Origin: GCA-2690565 sp002457235
GTDB lineage: Bacteria; Verrucomicrobiota; Verrucomicrobiia; Opitutales; Coraliomargaritaceae
Length of the DNA stretch: 64,000 nucleotides
Direction of reading: 5' to 3'
Assembly (NCBI GenBank): GCA_045565695.1
Contig: JBJLEZ010000007.1
Coordinates: forward strand, 1-64,000
Of this stretch, positions 55,902-64,000 are shown piece by piece. The notes under the pieces are model-generated. The model was given only the letters and a program-made list of their open reading frames with translations. It was not told where the DNA came from and made no database searches. Numbering within the stretch: position 1 is the stretch's first letter; every line of letters begins with the position of its first letter. The position numbers and the translations under genes are program-made.

Positions 55902-56894
55902 TCAACTCTTTTCTATCCATATTTGTCGCTTATTCATTACAATAAATGCTTCCCCTAGCGAAAACTTTTCGCGAAATTGTTCACCATAAATTGCATTTAA
56001 CAATTGTTCCTGTAAGCGAGCACTCGCTACAAAATTTGGATTCATTTTATGAAGCCAGTAAAAGAAAGCTCTTCTGGTAAGTGATTGTTTTTCTGATCTC
56101 AGTAATAAGCGATCTAATTTAGCTTCTAACTTGTAACAGGCAGGCAATCGCTCTTTTGCTAATTCATCTAGAAAATTTGCATCGTCCTCTAATAACTTCC
56201 TGCTTCTCCAGGCTCCCTGAGAAACATCTCTATGCATCCACTCAGCTAGCTGAGGAATGATACTCTTACGGAGTTTATTTCGTACAATCCTCTCATCATT
56301 ATTACTAGCATCTTCACACCAGGCTAACTCATGCTTTGTCAATATTTCCTTAATTGCTTCTGCACTGAAATTTAAAACCGGTCGGATATGAGTTGGCTCA
56401 TCCTCAAATAAATGAACTGGTCTTGGAGCAATTAAACCCTCTATACTCGATCCACGTCCTAAACGCTGAATCTGTGTTTCCAAAATATCATCCATTTGAT
56501 GACCAAAAGCAATTACACTTGCCCCTACTTTCTTTGCCGTCTTTCTCAAAAATTCAATTCTAGCCACTCGAGCATTTGTTTCTGTTTTAACTGATTGATC
56601 TAACTTAGCTGAATCATAGCGATACGATAATTTCAGTTTTTTTGCAAAATCTTCAACATATTGAGCATCTTTGGCTGAGTCCACCCCTCTCCAATTATGA
56701 TTAAAATGAGCCACTTCTAAATCAAACCCCATTTCTTTTTGGTGGCTCATTAAAAGCAATAGAGCAAAAACTGAATCTGCGCCTCCTGAACAAGCAACAA
56801 GTATTTTGTCTACCTTTTCCTTTAATAGATACTGATAAACATTAGACTCCAATAAATAGCCCTTATTTCTGAAACTGTCTAAAATAGTTTGCAT
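55902..56894 (-). CDS. tilS: tRNA(Ile)-lysidine synthase
   Basis: 330 residues. PP-loop SGGADS (36-41) after KILVAC, AHFNHNWRG and GHQMDDILET, and the region with NDERIVRNKLRKSIIPQL. Makes lysidine at C34 of tRNA-Ile(CAU). The C-terminal substrate-binding domain is short, so this is a compact TilS. It is 76 bp upstream of the ftsH start on the same strand, a common gene order. Confidence 0.93.
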   Translation of the reverse strand: MQTILDSFRNKGYLLESNVYQYLLKEKVDKILVACSGGADSVFALLLLMSHQKEMGFDLEVAHFNHNWRGVDSAKDAQYVEDFAKKLKLSYRYDSAKLDQSVKTETNARVARIEFLRKTAKKVGASVIAFGHQMDDILETQIQRLGRGSSIEGLIAPRPVHLFEDEPTHIRPVLNFSAEAIKEILTKHELAWCEDASNNDERIVRNKLRKSIIPQLAEWMHRDVSQGAWRSRKLLEDDANFLDELAKERLPACYKLEAKLDRLLLRSEKQSLTRRAFFYWLHKMNPNFVASARLQEQLLNAIYGEQFREKFSLGEAFIVMNKRQIWIEKS

Positions 56895-56953
56895 ACTAAT
56901 TCTTTATAAAATTAACCTAAGTTGCTTAAGTAAGAAAACTAAAAAATAACACA

Positions 56954-58045
56954 ATGGATTTATCCTTATTTGACTACACATTACCGAAATCTTTAATTGC
57001 ACAAGAACCCAGCGAAAAAAGAAGCGACGCTCGATTATTAGTCTATAATCGAAAAAATGGAATGATAAGCCATGCCCAATTTAAAGATATAGGTGATTTT
57101 TTACCTAAAAATGTACAATTTTTCAGAAATCAAGTCTCTGTGCTCAAAGCCAGACTTTTTGGCAAGAGAAAGACAGGAGGCTTAGTTGAATGTTTATTGC
57201 TAAATCCTGCCGAAGATTCAAATACTTGGTGGTGCTTGATTAAGCCCGGCAAAAAAACATTAAATGCTCGATACTTTTTTGATGAAAATCATTATGAAGC
57301 GAACGTATTAGATACTAATATTAACGGAGAATATAAGGTTCGGTTTAATTTGTTTCATGAAAATAATGTTTATGACCTAGCAAACAAACTTGGCAAAATG
57401 CCCCTTCCCCCATATATACAAAGGGAAAAAAAAGACATTCGAGATAAACTCGACTCTGAGCGTTACCAAACTGTCTATGCGGATGACAACAAACCATTTG
57501 CAGCTGCTGCACCAACCGCGGGACTTCACTTCACAAATGAACTCATTGAAAAATTGAAAGCTGAAGGACATGATTTTTTAGACCTTAGCCTAAATGTTGG
57601 CATAGGAACCTTTAGGCCGATACAAGTCGATGCGATAGAAAACCATAAGATCCATCGAGAATCTTTTGAAATTCCTCCAGCTACCATAAAAGCCTTACAG
57701 CCCAAAGGCTCAAAATTGCGAGTCGCCGTTGGGACAACTAGCGTACGATCCTTAGAATCATTTTATGCACACCTATCTAAAAACTCAGATACTCTAGAAC
57801 AATTTTTTGATAAACCCTACTCAGCCAGTACCGATCTGTATATTTATCCACCTGCTAAATTTCTTGGTGTTGATGCCATGATCACCAATTTTCATTTACC
57901 TCGCTCATCCTTACTTTGTTTAGTATCAGCTTTCCTTGAGCCAGATACTACTCATGGAGTAGAGTTGCTAAAAACACTTTACAATTTAGCAATTAAAAAT
58001 AATTATAGGTTCTACTCTTATGGCGATGCGATGTTAATACTTTAA
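56954..58045 (+). CDS. queA: S-adenosylmethionine:tRNA ribosyltransferase-isomerase
   Basis: 363 residues. Typical QueA motifs: FDYTLPKSLIAQEPSEKRSDARLLV, PLPPYIQREKK, YQTVYADDNKPFAAAAPTAGLHFTNEL and the VGIGTFRPIQVDAIENHKIHRE region (each shortened to key residues), plus TNFHLPRSSLL. Adds the cyclopentenediol precursor of queuosine to preQ1-modified tRNA. Separate from the queCDE cluster; divergent from tilS. Confidence 0.96.
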   Translation: MDLSLFDYTLPKSLIAQEPSEKRSDARLLVYNRKNGMISHAQFKDIGDFLPKNVQFFRNQVSVLKARLFGKRKTGGLVECLLLNPAEDSNTWWCLIKPGKKTLNARYFFDENHYEANVLDTNINGEYKVRFNLFHENNVYDLANKLGKMPLPPYIQREKKDIRDKLDSERYQTVYADDNKPFAAAAPTAGLHFTNELIEKLKAEGHDFLDLSLNVGIGTFRPIQVDAIENHKIHRESFEIPPATIKALQPKGSKLRVAVGTTSVRSLESFYAHLSKNSDTLEQFFDKPYSASTDLYIYPPAKFLGVDAMITNFHLPRSSLLCLVSAFLEPDTTHGVELLKTLYNLAIKNNYRFYSYGDAMLIL

Positions 58046-58095
58046 CTCATCATAAGAGTCCATAATTCCATTATCCTACTTCAATCATCCCCAAA

Positions 58096-58719
58096 ATGAC
58101 TAAAGAAGAAAAAGATAACTCTAATACTCCAAAAACGAGCTCTCAAAAGCAAATCGAACAAATCATTGAAGCTTATTACAAGCCATTGTATCGTTTTGCT
58201 TACAGCTTAAGTAAAAGTCCGCACGAAGCTTCTGACCTTACTCAACAAACTTTTTTAATTTACAGCAAAAAAGGTCACACCATTAAAAATAGCTCAAAAA
58301 TAAAATCATGGCTATTTACCACCCTTTATAGAGAGTTTTTAAATCAAAGAAGAAAAGCCGCACGCTTAAATGATTTTGACACATTAAGTATTGAAATCGA
58401 AGACCCGAGTAACCGAACTCAAAATATAATTCATAAAGAAGAAAAAAATAGTGTTCTCAGTGCACTCGATAAAATCGAGCCCATTTATAAAGAAGTAATT
58501 ATACTTTTTTACTTAAAAGACCTTTCTTACAAAGAGGTTTCAAACATCCTAACTATTCCTATTGGCACTGTAATGTCGCGATTATCTAGAGGTAAAAAGC
58601 AGTTAAAATCTGTCTTAAAGTTTAAAGATATAGCGACCGATAAAACCAAAGACAATGAACCCACATCATCCAAAAAAACAAATCCTAAACCAAACAAAAA
58701 GAAAGAAGATACTGAATGA
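58096..58719 (+). CDS. ECF-type RNA polymerase sigma factor
   Basis: 207 residues. Region 2: YYKPLYRFAYSLSKSPHEASDLTQQTFLIYSKKGH (about 29-63, DLTQQTF key); region 4: IEPIYKEVIILFYLKDLSYKEVSNILTIPIGTVMSRLSRGKKQLK (about 134-178, helix-turn-helix at SYKEVSNIL..PIGTVMSRL). A Lys/Thr-rich tail of about 30 residues follows. It directs RNA polymerase to stress or surface promoters; targets are unknown. Its 3' end overlaps the start of a small reading frame by 65 bp. Confidence 0.92.
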   Translation: MTKEEKDNSNTPKTSSQKQIEQIIEAYYKPLYRFAYSLSKSPHEASDLTQQTFLIYSKKGHTIKNSSKIKSWLFTTLYREFLNQRRKAARLNDFDTLSIEIEDPSNRTQNIIHKEEKNSVLSALDKIEPIYKEVIILFYLKDLSYKEVSNILTIPIGTVMSRLSRGKKQLKSVLKFKDIATDKTKDNEPTSSKKTNPKPNKKKEDTE

Positions 58720-58894
58720 AGATACAATTTCAGAGTTAGTTAAGGATAATAATCAGTTTAAAAAAATTGTAGAAGACCTTTCTGAAGATTTCAATTTAGA
58801 GGAGGAGCTACATAATGCCTTGCAATCAATTGAAATCCCAAAGGATCTCAAAAAAAATATTTTAGAAGCAATCCGCTCACAAAATAAAAACTGA
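58655..58894 (+). CDS. Small protein overlapping the sigma-factor gene
   Basis: 79 residues, starting inside the last 65 bp of the sigma-factor gene in another frame. After a basic segment comes an acidic helical region with FNLEEELHNALQSIEIPKDLKKNILEAIRSQ; the -IPKDLKKNIL- pattern resembles a helix common at the end of small anti-sigma regulators (VPEDLxxRIL). No zinc site or membrane helix. Position and coupling make it a candidate regulator of the sigma factor, but assignment is weak. Confidence 0.5.
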   Translation: MNPHHPKKQILNQTKRKKILNEDTISELVKDNNQFKKIVEDLSEDFNLEEELHNALQSIEIPKDLKKNILEAIRSQNKN

Positions 58895-58914
58895 ATAAAT
58901 AAATCTTTAGAATT

Positions 58915-59466
58915 TTAATTGGTGCAATCCTCTAAAGACTTTAAGCCATAACGGTAGAGTTTATTTACCCAAGGCTTTCCTGCATAATCAATACCTACTC
59001 GTGGCTCTTTCTTTATGTTCTTCAGGAGCTTATTTTTATTCGCTTCTAACCATAGCCCATTTTCTTTATTCAGCGATTGGTTATTTTGCTCACCATTTAT
59101 ATGAAAAAAACGAGTAGTACGACCGGGCCCCTTACAATCACTCACCGAACGGATTAATAAAGCAGCAGGATACCCTGATTCCCTTGTTGTTATATTTAAA
59201 AGCCAATGCATTCCGTAACACAAATAAACATAGGCTCTTCCTGGAGGACCAAACATCACTTGATTTCTCTTTGTAATTCCTCGATGCGCATGAGAAGCTT
59301 TATCTAAGAAGCCATCATAAACTTCAACTTCACTTATAATTGAACGAATTAAATTTCCATCGGGTAATTCCCGAACTAAGGCACAGCCTAAAATCTCTTC
59401 CGCTACTAAAAAAGAATCTCGTTCGAAAAAATGATCCTTTAGAATATTTGGATCTGAATCATTCAT
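58915..59466 (-). CDS. DNA-3-methyladenine glycosylase (AAG/MPG type)
   Basis: 183 residues. FFERDSFLVAEEILGCALVRELPDG, ISEVEVYDGFLDKASHAHRG (catalytic Glu in EVE) and FGPPGRAYVYLCYGMHWLLNI are diagnostic. It removes alkylated purines from DNA in base excision repair. It is followed closely (12 bp) upstream by rsmE on the same strand. Confidence 0.93.
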   Translation of the reverse strand: MNDSDPNILKDHFFERDSFLVAEEILGCALVRELPDGNLIRSIISEVEVYDGFLDKASHAHRGITKRNQVMFGPPGRAYVYLCYGMHWLLNITTRESGYPAALLIRSVSDCKGPGRTTRFFHINGEQNNQSLNKENGLWLEANKNKLLKNIKKEPRVGIDYAGKPWVNKLYRYGLKSLEDCTN

Positions 59467-59477
59467 GACAGATAATC

Positions 59478-60236
59478 TTAGCGAGTCCGCAAAAATTGAT
59501 CAATTACACTAAGACCGTAAGTAACAGCTGTCTCCGATCTCAAGACATGCGCCCCTAGTCGTGAACTTAAAAAGCCTAAATCTTTAAATGCTTCATATTC
59601 AGTTTTTGAAAAATCACCCTCTGGACCTACCGCATAAATAATCATTTTTTCACTTTCATAAGCATGCTCCAATCTATCCCATAATAAATCAGCATCACCT
59701 TCTAAACTAGCTACAACCCCCATAGCATTCTGCTTCCAATCAGATGCATACCTTAAAAAAAACTGCTCAAGAGACTCAATCGCATGCATTTGAGGCAAAA
59801 GTGGACACCCACTTTGTTTACATGATTCAATTAAGATACTTTGCCATTTATTTAATTTTTCCTCCATTTTTTCAGAGTTTAACCTAAAGGCACTATGCTC
59901 ACTAAAAACTGGTATAATTCTCTGTATCCCTATCTCAACCGCATGTTTTAATATTTGATCCATTGCTTTTGGTTTTGGGATGCTCATAAGCAAAATCAAT
60001 TCCCTTTTTGGCAAAGCATAGGTCTTTTTTTGGATTATTTCCAATTCTGCATTCCGAGGATTTGCCTCCAAAAGCTTAGTCTTATAGATTGTACCTTTCC
60101 CATCAAAAACCTCTACGACACTATCTTTTGAAGCCCTTAATACACGACACAGGTGATGACTTTCCTGAGGATCAAGAAATAATCGTTCCGACTGCAACTT
60201 TGAAATATCCGATAAAAATGCCTTATATCCTGCCAT
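59478..60236 (-). CDS. rsmE: 16S rRNA m3U1498 methyltransferase
   Basis: 252 residues of the SPOUT family. Opening region FLDPQESHHLCRVLRASKDSVVEVFDGKG, then LILLMSIPKPKAMDQILKHAVEIG, and the knot IYAVGPEGDFSKTEYEAFKDLGF with LGAHVLRSETAVTYGL. It methylates U1498 of 16S rRNA. Same strand as the glycosylase gene, divergent from the Fur-family gene. Confidence 0.94.
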   Translation of the reverse strand: MAGYKAFLSDISKLQSERLFLDPQESHHLCRVLRASKDSVVEVFDGKGTIYKTKLLEANPRNAELEIIQKKTYALPKRELILLMSIPKPKAMDQILKHAVEIGIQRIIPVFSEHSAFRLNSEKMEEKLNKWQSILIESCKQSGCPLLPQMHAIESLEQFFLRYASDWKQNAMGVVASLEGDADLLWDRLEHAYESEKMIIYAVGPEGDFSKTEYEAFKDLGFLSSRLGAHVLRSETAVTYGLSVIDQFLRTR

Positions 60237-60349
60237 GATTTCTTTAATTAGTGCTAAAGTTTAGAAAAAAGTCGAGTTTCCAAAAATTAATTTAGAATTA
60301 TTCTAATTACACTTGTCTTTTCATGATTTTATATAACGATTAAAGGTAC

Positions 60350-60787
60350 ATGCATTTATCTCCAGCATATAAAACAATCTTTAAGAATGCACTAGAGAAA
60401 AGTTCGTTAAAGCCAACCAAACAGCGCGAACACATATTTTCTTTAATTCTTAATAAAAAAGATCATCCGACTGCGGATGAGATTTATACCCGTTCGCGAG
60501 AAACCATGCCCTCGATTTCACTCGCGACTATATATAATTGCCTCGAAACATTAGTTGAAAGCGGGCTGATTCGCCAAGTAAACTTTGAGAGAGAGTCCAC
60601 TCGATACTGTCCAAATTTAAAACCTCATGCACATTTTCTCTGTAAAGATACAGGCACTATTTATGACGTAGACTTGCCAGCCTCAGTATTTGATACCTTA
60701 AAAAAACATCTGCCGAAAAATTTCCAACCCGAACAAATTGATATTAACTTCAATGGTTCGATCAAAAAAATTAACAACAATTCATAA
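60350..60787 (+). CDS. Fur-family regulator linked to the suf genes
   Basis: 145 residues. The winged helix is clear: LKPTKQREHIFSLIL, HPTADEIYTRSRETMPSISLATIYNCLETLVESGLIRQ. In the metal-binding half only part of the family set is visible: HAHFLCKDTGTIYDVDL replaces the usual H-x-H-x-x-C-x-x-C by a single Cys, and the C-terminal CxxC pair is absent. It might sense iron, peroxide or another signal. Six bases separate it from sufC, so it is the first gene of fur-sufC-sufB-sufD and probably the local regulator. Confidence 0.88.
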   Translation: MHLSPAYKTIFKNALEKSSLKPTKQREHIFSLILNKKDHPTADEIYTRSRETMPSISLATIYNCLETLVESGLIRQVNFERESTRYCPNLKPHAHFLCKDTGTIYDVDLPASVFDTLKKHLPKNFQPEQIDINFNGSIKKINNNS

Positions 60788-60793
60788 TTGTAT

Positions 60794-61558
60794 ATGCAAT
60801 CCTTAGAAATCACTAATTTAAACGTAAACATTGACGGACAGCCCATCCTCAAGGATTTCAGCCTAAATATTCCTAAAGGCGAAATTCATGCTTTAATGGG
60901 CCCGAACGGAACTGGTAAAAGTACCCTAGCTAAAGTCATTGCAGGGCATGAGGATTATGAGGTCACTTCTGGAGAGATCTTGCTAAATGGCGAATCTATC
61001 CTAGGGAAAGAGCCTGATGAAATTAGTTTAGCTGGTCTCTTCTTAGCCTTCCAATATCCCTTAGAAATTCCAGGCGTGAGTATAGCCAATTTTATTCGTG
61101 CGGCAAAGCAAGCGCGCCTACCAGAGAATGAAAGTATTAATGCTGTTGAATACTATAAAGAGCTTTACGACAAAATGGACGCTTTAAAGATCGACCGAAA
61201 ATTCACAGCAAGATCGCTCAATGAAGGGTTTTCTGGTGGAGAGAAAAAAAGATGCGAAGTATTACAAATGTCTATGCTTGAGCCAGACTATTGCATAATG
61301 GATGAGACGGATTCAGGCTTAGATATTGATGCACTGAAAATTGTTGCTGATGGAGTTAATTTAATGCGAAGTCCAGAAAGAGGCTTCCTAATCATCACTC
61401 ACTATCAGAGGCTTTTAGACTATATCATTCCTGATGTTGTGCATGTGATGTACGATGGAAAAATTGTGCATAGCGGAGATGCTGAATTAGCGAAAGAGCT
61501 TGAATCCAAAGGATACGACTGGGTAAAAGACTCATTTGTCTCCTCTTTAGCTCAATAA
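60794..61558 (+). CDS. sufC: Fe-S cluster assembly ATPase SufC
   Basis: 254 residues from ATG 60794; a TTG at 60788 would add two residues. Walker A GPNGTGKST, SGGEKKRCEVLQM signature, and DETDSGLDIDALKIV Walker B/D-loop, the last typical of SufC. It powers the SufBCD scaffold for Fe-S cluster assembly. Preceded by the Fur-family gene and followed by sufB (24 bp). Confidence 0.96.
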   Translation: MQSLEITNLNVNIDGQPILKDFSLNIPKGEIHALMGPNGTGKSTLAKVIAGHEDYEVTSGEILLNGESILGKEPDEISLAGLFLAFQYPLEIPGVSIANFIRAAKQARLPENESINAVEYYKELYDKMDALKIDRKFTARSLNEGFSGGEKKRCEVLQMSMLEPDYCIMDETDSGLDIDALKIVADGVNLMRSPERGFLIITHYQRLLDYIIPDVVHVMYDGKIVHSGDAELAKELESKGYDWVKDSFVSSLAQ

Positions 61559-61582
61559 TAAAACCAGCCAATCAAACCAATA

Positions 61583-63007
61583 ATGAGTGAATCAATCATC
61601 AACGAACAAGAAGAAGCCATCAAAGTTGATTACGAAAAAGGCAACTTTAGCTTCCCCGAAGACTACACCTATGATGCAGGTACTGGACTCAATGAAGAAA
61701 CAGTAGCCTATATATCTAAAGTAAAAAATGAAGCTGAATGGGTTAAAGAATTCAGACTCAAGGCACTAGAAATCTTCAACAAAAAACCCATGCCTACGCA
61801 TTGGGCGAGCAAAGATTTAGAAAACATCGTTTTTGATAATATACGTTATTATCTTTCCAAAGGGCAAAAACCAAGTCGCACTTGGGATGAGGTGCCTGAC
61901 GATGTTAAGGAAACCTTTGAACGACTAGGCATTCCTGAACAAGAACGAAAATTCTTAGCTGGAGTTGAGGCACAATTTGACTCGGAAGCTGCTTACTCTA
62001 GAATGAAAGAAGATTTAGAAAAAGAAGGCGTTATTTTTGTCGGCTCTACAGAAGGGTTAGAAAAGTACCCTGAAATATTTCGTCCCTACTTTGGGAAAGT
62101 TATTCCTTCTGCCGACAATAAATTTTCTGCTCTCAATAGTGCTGTATTTTCTGGTGGCAGTTTTATTTATGTCCCAAAAGGCGTTAAATTAAAACAACCA
62201 TTACAGGCATATTTCCGAATCAACGCGGAAAACTTCGGGCAATTTGAAAGAACCCTCATCATAGCCGATGAAGGATCAGAAATCACATACATGGAAGGTT
62301 GTACGGCTCCAAAATTTGAGACGGCTACCTTACACAGTGCGGTTGTTGAACTCGTTGCATTAAAGAATGCAAAAATCCAGTACATCACGGTTCAAAATTG
62401 GTCCAATAATGTATTTAACTTAGTCACTAAACGTGCGCACGCAGAAGAAAATGCAGAAGTTAAATGGATCGATTGTAACATCGGTTCACGTTTAACCATG
62501 AAATATCCAGGCGTAGTTCTCAAAGGTCGAAAAGCCCGTGGAGAAGTGTTATCAATAGCACTCGCAAATGACGGACAACACCAAGATACTGGAGCTAAGA
62601 TGATTCACCTTGCTGATGAAACAAGCAGTAACATTATTTCAAAATCAATTTCAATTGGTAAAGGACGTTCGACTTATCGAGGCCAAGTGCACATGCCAAA
62701 GCATTTGAAAAATTGTAAAAATAATACCGAATGCGATGCTCTTCTCATAAATACGAATAGTCGAACTGACACATACCCTGCGATCACAACTAGAGGCGAA
62801 GGCAATACGGTACAACATGAAGCTAGTGTTTCAAAAGTTAGTGCCGAACAAATTTTCTACATGATGCAACGAGGTCTCTCTGAAGGAGAAGCGATGAGTC
62901 TTGCAGTCAATGGATTTGTCAATGATCTACTCAAAGCATTTCCTATGGAATACTCAGTAGAATTAAAACGCCTGATCGACATGGAAATGGAAGGATCCGT
63001 CGGATAA
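61583..63007 (+). CDS. sufB: Fe-S cluster scaffold SufB
   Basis: 474 residues. SufB hallmarks: GVEAQFDSEAAYSRMKEDLEKEGVIF, SGGSFIYVPKGVKLKQPLQAYFRINAENFGQFERTLIIADEGSEITYMEGC (regions), NNTECDALLINTNSRTDTYPAI near the end. It receives sulfur and, with SufC and SufD, builds [4Fe-4S] clusters. Second of three suf genes. Confidence 0.97.
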   Translation: MSESIINEQEEAIKVDYEKGNFSFPEDYTYDAGTGLNEETVAYISKVKNEAEWVKEFRLKALEIFNKKPMPTHWASKDLENIVFDNIRYYLSKGQKPSRTWDEVPDDVKETFERLGIPEQERKFLAGVEAQFDSEAAYSRMKEDLEKEGVIFVGSTEGLEKYPEIFRPYFGKVIPSADNKFSALNSAVFSGGSFIYVPKGVKLKQPLQAYFRINAENFGQFERTLIIADEGSEITYMEGCTAPKFETATLHSAVVELVALKNAKIQYITVQNWSNNVFNLVTKRAHAEENAEVKWIDCNIGSRLTMKYPGVVLKGRKARGEVLSIALANDGQHQDTGAKMIHLADETSSNIISKSISIGKGRSTYRGQVHMPKHLKNCKNNTECDALLINTNSRTDTYPAITTRGEGNTVQHEASVSKVSAEQIFYMMQRGLSEGEAMSLAVNGFVNDLLKAFPMEYSVELKRLIDMEMEGSVG

Positions 63008-63037
63008 CCATAGTTATAATTTTAGCTTCATCATTTA

Positions 63038-64000
63038 ATGAATACTACAGTCAATACACATACCACCGCTAATGCACTAGAACCGCAATGGTTGCTTGAT
63101 AGACGCAATTCTGGCAACGAAACTTATTCTAATTTACCAGTGCCTTCAGCAAAGGATGAAAACTGGCGTTTTGCTTCTGTTTTATCTGAAGACATTGATG
63201 CCTTCAAATCTGCGCCAATGCCTGAAGACCATGCTATAGATTACGCATTATCCAATTCAAAACTGGTTGAAGACCCAATCGCTGAACTCATTTTTGTTGA
63301 TGATCATTTAGTTCAATCTAAACCCTTGCCGAAAGAATTGATTGATAAAGGTGTTCGCTTTCTATCGCTCAATGAAGCTATTGAAGATCACTCTCATTTA
63401 TTAGAGCCCTATTTTTTGAAGGATTCTACCCGATTAGGTTCTCAAAAATATTTTGGATTGCACGCCTCTAATGTCAAAGCAGGTGCGGTACTCTATGTGC
63501 CCAAAGGTGTTGAAATTAACGAACCCATTGCAGTCTATCATTGGTCTAATACCGATAAAGGTCTAATTTGCCCACACACGCTCATCATTGCCGAAGCACA
63601 ATCAAAGGTTTCATTGATTGATGTCTTAGCTTCAACGACTGAGGAAAACCGATGCTTAAATATTTCTGCGAGTAACATTCAAGGTCACCCGTCAGCAAAT
63701 ATTTATAGAAAAGTAATTCAAAACTTTAATTCTAAAACCCTTTCCTTTCAATTAGACTCAGCTATTGCAGATAGAGATACACAACTTGAAAACATTGCCA
63801 TTAATTTGGGTGCAGCAAAAGCCCGTTATGAGAACCAAATAAAAATCAATGGCTCAGGTGCCCACGTAACCATGTATTCTTTATCCGTTGCAGAAGGGAC
63901 TCAGGAGTTTGACCAAAGAACCTTCCAGACTCACAATGCCCCAAACTCAGTATCTGACTTACTCTATAAAAATGCACTCTTTGACACGAGTAGAACTATC
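63038..64000 (+). CDS. sufD: Fe-S cluster assembly protein SufD (partial at right edge)
   Basis: 321 codons without a stop run to the window end from ATG 63038, 30 bp after sufB. Early residues read EPQWLLDRRNSGNETYSNLPVPSAKDENWRF, the SufD N-terminal pattern ending in K-x-E-x-W-R; later AGAVLYVPKGVEINEPIAVYH and THNAPNSVSDLLYKN match the SufD/SufB beta-helix. The expected remaining length is about 100 residues beyond the edge. Confidence 0.95.
   Translation, partial: MNTTVNTHTTANALEPQWLLDRRNSGNETYSNLPVPSAKDENWRFASVLSEDIDAFKSAPMPEDHAIDYALSNSKLVEDPIAELIFVDDHLVQSKPLPKELIDKGVRFLSLNEAIEDHSHLLEPYFLKDSTRLGSQKYFGLHASNVKAGAVLYVPKGVEINEPIAVYHWSNTDKGLICPHTLIIAEAQSKVSLIDVLASTTEENRCLNISASNIQGHPSANIYRKVIQNFNSKTLSFQLDSAIADRDTQLENIAINLGAAKARYENQIKINGSGAHVTMYSLSVAEGTQEFDQRTFQTHNAPNSVSDLLYKNALFDTSRTI

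Overview
The window looks like a chromosomal segment of a marine, AT-rich member of the Verrucomicrobiota, most likely near the Opitutae/Puniceicoccales. The strongest lineage marker is a Verru_Chthon cassette protein A-type giant pseudopilin at 16151-20482. Secreted proteins ending in a small beta-module with an S-x-DL-x-x-W core, a LacI-regulated glycan locus without SusC/SusD, and Shine-Dalgarno-poor starts with several TTG or GTG codons fit the same group. No ribosomal RNA gene or recognisable integrase/transposase is present, so placement rests on gene content alone.

Region 1 (1-5095) carries two large secreted proteins of unknown role (tandem beta-domain repeats; tandem C-type lectin domains) on the minus strand. 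They sit between two direct copies of a 252-bp repeat. The outer 104 bp of each copy is identical and holds the promoter side and 5' half of a tRNA-Arg(CCU), broken at the anticodon loop.

Region 2 (5096-27470) is a beta-1,3-glucan (laminarin-type) utilisation locus. It encodes a secreted GH16 endoglucanase, a secreted GH17 enzyme, an exported GH158-like TIM-barrel enzyme, a cytoplasmic GH149-like beta-1,3-glucan phosphorylase, a GPH-family sugar symporter, a divergent LacI regulator, a 1028-residue multimodular secreted protein and a secreted di-haem oxidoreductase. A roughly 150-residue beta-module is shared by the oxidoreductase, the GH16 enzyme and the multimodular protein. The likely route is extracellular cutting of glucan, import of oligosaccharides and phosphorolysis in the cytoplasm. 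The Verru_Chthon A pseudopilin and a small exported partner are embedded in the locus.

Region 3 (27654-34973): rpsR (bS18), a Sua5-type threonylcarbamoyl-AMP synthase, then an exopolysaccharide export block (tyrosine autokinase, Wza-like exporter, outer-membrane beta-barrel, membrane-anchored TPR protein). The kinase has an unusual tyrosine/glycine-rich N-terminus.

Region 4 (35007-48558): hisC, an RmlD-like reductase, dnaE, a DUF983 protein, a complete mlaEFDCA lipid-transport operon, tRNA-Gly(UCC), ruvX/manC, trpA, and a three-part fusion of a PTS EIIA domain, a middle alpha/beta domain and a diadenylate cyclase domain.

Region 5 (48706-64000): queCDE, a gamma-carbonic-anhydrase-like protein, feoAB plus a small Cys-rich partner, ftsH, tilS, queA, an ECF sigma factor with an overlapping small gene, a 3-methyladenine DNA glycosylase, rsmE, and a Fur-family regulator directly upstream of sufCBD (sufD runs off the right edge). 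Most of regions 4 and 5 is ordinary housekeeping. The least ordinary parts are the EIIA/diadenylate-cyclase fusion, the shared glucan-locus module, the tRNA-half repeats and the Fur-suf arrangement.
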